From assembly GCA_002085445.1 (NCBI GenBank), contig NBMI01000076.1, forward strand, positions 1 through 43,413: 43,413 nucleotides of DNA, in the 5' to 3' direction. A program made the translations under genes and the position numbers. The stretch's first letter is position 1. Each line of letters opens with the position of its first letter. This DNA is from Candidatus Parabeggiatoa sp. nov. 2 (GTDB lineage: Bacteria > Pseudomonadota > Gammaproteobacteria > Beggiatoales > Beggiatoaceae). Below, piece after piece: positions 39,761 through 43,413 of the stretch. Below the pieces are notes generated by a model. It did not search any database. It was not told the DNA's origin and saw only the letters and a list, made by a program, of their open reading frames with translations.

Positions 39761-41683
39761 ATGCTATCTGTTCAAATCAAACCGGGGTGTTATATTTTAG
39801 GTTCACAACGGGCAAATCAACAAGTCAATTTTGGTGGCTTAGTTATTAATCCTGCTGAACAGAGTTCTGATAAAACCGGTCAATGGTCTCTAAAATTCTG
39901 TACCTTTGGCGATGCCGATATCGACAGTCAGATGCGACAAATATTTGTAAGTATTGCGTGTCGTTTAGGTTTAATGCCGGTTCACTTTGTTGAACGTTTT
40001 GAAAAAGCGTTGCTCTCACCAGAGCCTATCTGTTTGGTTGCTGATACTTCTTCCTTGTTTAACGGCAGTTTTGAGCAAGCTGTTCGTCTTAGAACCGGAA
40101 AACCTACCCATTTGGCAGTACCCGATCAAGTTTATATGGAAATTCAACGTCAGCGGGAACGATCAGGTAGGAACAAGGCTTCAAGTAAGCCGGTGAAAAG
40201 TCATAAAAATGAAATGCTTGACTGGTTGCGTGAACGAAGATTTCAGCGTCTCCAAGTTGCAACCGCACGCGCCTTGCGTAGGCTTAAACAGGCTGGTATG
40301 ATTATTTATTTTATCCGTCCACCTCAACCAATGGTACGTTACTTTGGTTCTGAACGGGGGAGTTCTACGGCTGAAGAATTGACATCCTCTAATGAAGATG
40401 GTTCAAATTATCACCGAGATCGATTAATATTAGAAGCGGCAAGAAATCAACGCGTTATTTTTTCCCATATTCCAGTTTGGTTAGTCACGGGCGATGCCAA
40501 GCTTGCTATACAAGCAGACTTGGAAGAATTTCAGGTGGGATACTCATGGTTGCCACAAATACCAGAAGTGCGCGTGATTGGTTCTCCTTATATCGAACCC
40601 CGTAGCTTGATACCTTATCATTTACCCGTAGAAGAATTTATTGAAGACTGGTTATGGAATTGGGAAAATATAACACTTCAATTAAGTGGAAAAGCGGAAC
40701 AACAGATTTGGACATTGCCATCAGGAGAACGTGAACGGGCACGACTTGAATTAAATGATTTAGAACCACAATCTTATGAAAAAAAAGTGCATTCTTGTGA
40801 ACGTTGTACCGTTCAACAAGTTCTGAATGGTAAAAAACCGACGATTAATTTGACAACAACCCCTATCACGGAGGCATCTGTTCCACAGCGAGCGCCACCG
40901 CCACATAATTTGATTGAGGGTTTGCATAAGATTGCCGGTGCTACAACGGTAGAGGAATCAGCTAAAATAACGCCTGATATTCGAGCCTATCTTCAAGCAC
41001 TAGGATGGGTAGAAAAGAAAGGTAGCACATTAAAAATGACTTTACGCGGTAACGAATTGATGGAGGCTTGGAAACAATTAAAAGTTGAAACGGTCATTGA
41101 ATGGTATGAATGGCTTCGTAATGCCAGTCAAGATATTCTTTACCTTCAACCACAACGAAAACTTAAAGACGTTTTAACTCTGTCCAATTGGACAGTAGAT
41201 GATAAACTTGCTGAACAATTAGGTTTCTCACTTAAAATGATAAAAAGTCAATTACTGCTCGCTAATGCTTTTGGTATTTTAGTGCGTCTTAATGGTAAAT
41301 CGTGGAAAACCGAATGGAAACCACTACCGGAAGCGGCTACTTTGATACTGAACACAGCGATTAATTTCAGGCATCAAGCTAACAGTATAAGTCGTGCTGT
41401 TCGTGTTGATAGGGTATTTACCACATTGCTCAAGTCTACGCCTCTTTCATTGCCTAATTTTCGTGCTGGGGTGTTTGAACTTTTTAAGCAGGGCAAAATA
41501 GAAGTAGGAGGCACCGTTCCTGATACCATAATACGCTCAGAAGGTCTATCAGGCGTTAAAATGAAAGCACTGATACCGGGTAAAGATGGGGTTGAACACC
41601 CGATTATTGATCTTGGTGCCGGAGATTTTTTGATACCCGGTAAATCTTGTCAAGTTATTATACCTTTGGAGGACACGACATGA
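39761..41683 (+). CDS. PIN-domain nuclease-like protein with large C-terminal helical region
   Basis: The 640-residue protein's region about 88-262 reads as a PIN-type nuclease: D95 in CLVADTSSLFNG, E127 in VYMEIQRQ, D220 in HRDRLILEAARNQ and D245 in WLVTGDAKLAIQADL. This is the usual acidic quartet. The N-terminal about 85 residues form a separate beta-rich region. Residues about 370-500 look like a winged-helix or similar DNA-binding module (YLQALGWVEKKGSTLKMTLRG); the rest is unassigned. GGAG lies 6 bases before the ATG. Its stop overlaps the ATPase start (ATGA). PIN plus ATPase suggests RNA or DNA cleavage gated by an ATPase. Confidence 0.72.
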   Translation: MLSVQIKPGCYILGSQRANQQVNFGGLVINPAEQSSDKTGQWSLKFCTFGDADIDSQMRQIFVSIACRLGLMPVHFVERFEKALLSPEPICLVADTSSLFNGSFEQAVRLRTGKPTHLAVPDQVYMEIQRQRERSGRNKASSKPVKSHKNEMLDWLRERRFQRLQVATARALRRLKQAGMIIYFIRPPQPMVRYFGSERGSSTAEELTSSNEDGSNYHRDRLILEAARNQRVIFSHIPVWLVTGDAKLAIQADLEEFQVGYSWLPQIPEVRVIGSPYIEPRSLIPYHLPVEEFIEDWLWNWENITLQLSGKAEQQIWTLPSGERERARLELNDLEPQSYEKKVHSCERCTVQQVLNGKKPTINLTTTPITEASVPQRAPPPHNLIEGLHKIAGATTVEESAKITPDIRAYLQALGWVEKKGSTLKMTLRGNELMEAWKQLKVETVIEWYEWLRNASQDILYLQPQRKLKDVLTLSNWTVDDKLAEQLGFSLKMIKSQLLLANAFGILVRLNGKSWKTEWKPLPEAATLILNTAINFRHQANSISRAVRVDRVFTTLLKSTPLSLPNFRAGVFELFKQGKIEVGGTVPDTIIRSEGLSGVKMKALIPGKDGVEHPIIDLGAGDFLIPGKSCQVIIPLEDTT

Positions 41684-42762
41684 GTTTTTTATCCGAACTT
41701 GAGTCTTCCAGTCAAATAGCCGAATATGAAACCCTTGGTTACTTACAAAATCCGTTTCCTATTCGTGGTGAAGTGCGTCCTGAAATCTATGTTGAGCGTC
41801 CAGAATTAGAGTCTATCCGTCAACATTTGTTAGGTTTTTTATCCGAAAAGAGCCGGGGCGGTTTCTGGGCAATGGAAGGAGCTCGCGGTATTGGCAAAAG
41901 TAACTTTCTGCAACATCTTGACTGGGAATTACAAAAAGCACACGGAAAATTAAAATATACTGTACATCAGTATATCCCTAGTCGGTTAGTTGCACCACAG
42001 CAACTGCTCGAAAAAATCATTCAAGCCATCGGTGACGATATTTTCTATGAATTATTGAAAAACAAGCCAATATTACCCGCTTCTTCAAAAGGGACTGATT
42101 TAGCGCGTTTTTTTAAAAAAATCTCTGAGAGTAAAGAGCCGCAAAGCTTAGAAGAATCAGCGCGCTTTTTAATGCGTTGGATGAGTGGTTATCAAACGTA
42201 TGTTCATGAACGGGAAAAGTACAATATTTGGTCTAAGGAACGTATGCCGCCAGCCGTTGCATTTCCTTATCTGAGGAGAATTGTTGACTGCTTAGAGTCT
42301 CAAGGGTTACTTAACAAAATCATACTTTTACTTGATGAATTTGAAGAAGTGCAGTTACTCAAACTGCCTGTCAGATCAGAATATATCCAAGCTTTGAAAG
42401 GATTAATCAATACTTTTAATTGGAAAGGACTTTTTATCATTATTGCTGGACAAGAAGGGAGCTTTGCTACGATTGGAGAACAATATACGTCTCTGTCAGA
42501 TCGATGGCAACGCGCCAATCTTTTACCCATTAGTTCTGCCACAGAAGCAGTCAACTTAGCAAACGCTTACATGGTGTTTGCACACCAAGCGTATTTGAAA
42601 CAGCATCAAGCGGAAAAGGAAAGACAACAATTATCGCCGTCTGAGATAGAGATAAAAGCGATTTATGGGGATGTTTCTTCAGAACAGGGAAGTGTGCGTG
42701 TTTCTCAGCGGAATATATTGCATGAATTGTATCAATGGGTTGAAAAACGTGTTAACTCATAA
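41680..42762 (+). CDS. AAA/STAND-type ATPase partnered with the PIN protein
   Basis: The 360-residue protein starts at the ATGA overlap with the PIN gene, with GGAGG 7 bases upstream. An N-terminal YLQNPFPIRGEVRPEIYVERPELE segment leads to Walker A EGARGIGKSN (66-75). Walker B is IILLLDEFEEVQLL (215-228), and FIIIAGQEGSF is a sensor-like strand. The layout is that of a single-NTPase-domain AAA protein of the ORC/STAND sort, often found as switch or loader in conflict systems. The frame is open to 41647, but the overlap start has the ribosome binding site. Function is inferred only. Confidence 0.78.
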   Translation: MSFLSELESSSQIAEYETLGYLQNPFPIRGEVRPEIYVERPELESIRQHLLGFLSEKSRGGFWAMEGARGIGKSNFLQHLDWELQKAHGKLKYTVHQYIPSRLVAPQQLLEKIIQAIGDDIFYELLKNKPILPASSKGTDLARFFKKISESKEPQSLEESARFLMRWMSGYQTYVHEREKYNIWSKERMPPAVAFPYLRRIVDCLESQGLLNKIILLLDEFEEVQLLKLPVRSEYIQALKGLINTFNWKGLFIIIAGQEGSFATIGEQYTSLSDRWQRANLLPISSATEAVNLANAYMVFAHQAYLKQHQAEKERQQLSPSEIEIKAIYGDVSSEQGSVRVSQRNILHELYQWVEKRVNS

Positions 42763-42766
42763 AGCG

Positions 42767-42817
42767 CTGGAGTCGGCCAGATTTATCTTGGAAGCGAGCG
42801 ATGGAGTAAAACCGTTA
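42767..42817. repeat. right-flank copy of the 39292-39340 repeat
   Basis: It reads CTGGAGTCGGCCAGATTTAT and continues as CTTGGAAGCGAGCGATGGAG and TAAAACCGTTA. It matches the left copy at nearly every position apart from about five changes and a two-base insertion. Confidence 0.85.
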
Positions 42818-42859
42818 GACTTTGCCGCTCAAAATATTATGGCATCTAGGAGATTATCA

Positions 42860-43027
42860 ATGAATTGTCCTGCCTGTGATCATTATATAGTCATCGAAGA
42901 TTGGACTGATGATGAACCTTTTAATTGCCCTCATTGCAATACCCTGATCAGATTACTCACAGACGAAGGTGGTTATTGTGGTGCCAGTGATAAATTTATT
43001 GAAATTCAGGAAGAAGAACAAAAATGA
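42860..43027 (+). CDS. small zinc-ribbon protein
   Basis: The 55-residue protein begins MNCPACDHYIVIEDWTDDEP and has CPxC twice (CPAC and CPHC, 19 residues between the second Cys of the first and the first Cys of the second), a standard zinc ribbon, followed by an acidic C-terminus (EIQEEEQK). AGGAG lies 8 bases before ATG 42860; the longer frame from 42665 overlaps the ATPase gene and is not used. It lies on the same strand about 100 bases after the ATPase gene but outside the flanking direct repeat, so membership in the operon is uncertain. Confidence 0.7.
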   Translation: MNCPACDHYIVIEDWTDDEPFNCPHCNTLIRLLTDEGGYCGASDKFIEIQEEEQK

Positions 43028-43134
43028 AAGCGAGCGTAGGATAGAACATCGCAACGCCCATCATAACTTCTGATAAGCCACGACGCACTATACCCTTAGT
43101 TAGCACCTATCAGTTTTTGCTAACTCATTGAATA

Positions 43135-43413
43135 TTAAGTTTCAAGGTACAATCAACTTGTTCAATCATGTATTATCCATCGATAATACAACAGATTCAC
43201 TCAACGACACGATATTTATTTGTCAGTTTATTTAAGTTTCAAGGTACAATCAACTTGTTCAACCATGTATAACCCATTGATAATACAACCGATTCACTCA
43301 ACGACACGATTGATAAAATTCGTTGAGTCTAAGTGTCGTTGTACTTATTATTAAATTAAGTACAACGAATTACGCGGATAAACGAATTGATTTGTCAGTT
43401 TATTTAGGTTTCA
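43135..43413. repeat. 97-bp repeat copies and a terminal ACGAATTACGCGGATAAAC unit
   Basis: Two copies starting TTAAGTTTCAAGGTACAATC lie at 43135 and 43232, and a third begins at 43404 and runs off the window. Between the second and third is GTACAACGAATTACGCGGAT (from about 43362), the unit of the arrays at 21499 and 32308. No gene is seen after 43027. Confidence 0.82.

Overview
The window looks like a chromosomal piece of a large, repeat-rich sulfur-oxidising gammaproteobacterium of the Beggiatoa/Thiomargarita type (Thiotrichales). This is inferred from four things: a sulfide:quinone oxidoreductase closely resembling the Acidithiobacillus type, the gammaproteobacterial gene order pcnB-folK-panB, a metacaspase, and tandem TAACTGA heptamers in front of a gene, a feature I recall from Beggiatoaceae genomes. 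No rRNA, tRNA or CRISPR array was recognised. Genes are mostly isolated. The spaces between them are filled with dispersed palindromes, heptanucleotide tandem repeats and longer tandem arrays.

Layout. 0-5 kb: the end of a VanZ-like gene, sqr (-), cysE and rpmB. 5-9 kb: a class III adenylate cyclase (-), then pcnB, folK and panB. 9.4-14.5 kb: an unusual set consisting of a P1-family self-processing peptidase, a broken PGM1-like ATP-grasp ligase, a LysA/BtrK-like PLP decarboxylase and a divergent PanC-like ligase. It sits where panC would be expected and may be a small-molecule (amide/peptide) cluster. 14.8-18 kb: a conserved hypothetical, a secreted coiled-coil protein with a collagen-C4-like cysteine-rich end, and a stand-alone TnpB. 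18-23 kb: decayed accessory DNA with a Septu-type PtuA ATPase and frameshifted PtuB nuclease, a broken ADP-ribosylglycohydrolase and a broken LprI-like secreted protein. 23-25 kb: aguA and aguB (agmatine to putrescine). 26-31.6 kb: a methyltransferase, a gamma-glutamylcyclotransferase-like protein, an OmpA-domain protein and a caspase-like protease. 31.6-33.2 kb: repeat arrays. 33.2-36 kb: a radical SAM/SPASM enzyme and two paralogous coiled-coil proteins with a shared C-terminal domain I do not recognise. 36.5-38.4 kb: recD without recB or recC. 38.8-43 kb: a Uma2-like pseudogene, then a compact operon (small acidic protein, PIN-nuclease/helical protein, AAA ATPase) followed by a zinc-ribbon protein. 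Related direct repeats flank the operon. It is the best candidate for an undescribed conflict or nucleic-acid-processing system.

Two structural patterns run through the whole window. First, at least ten palindrome families have different stem sequences but the same TTTA (or TAAA) four-base loop, with paired stem changes in conserved flanks. Second, nearly all short tandem repeats have a period of seven, and several lie directly against start codons where a ribosome binding site would be expected. Repeats also supply the 3' ends or internal codons of several genes.

At least five genes are disrupted by frameshifts, stops or deletions. This could be real decay or assembly error, and it cannot be decided from sequence alone.
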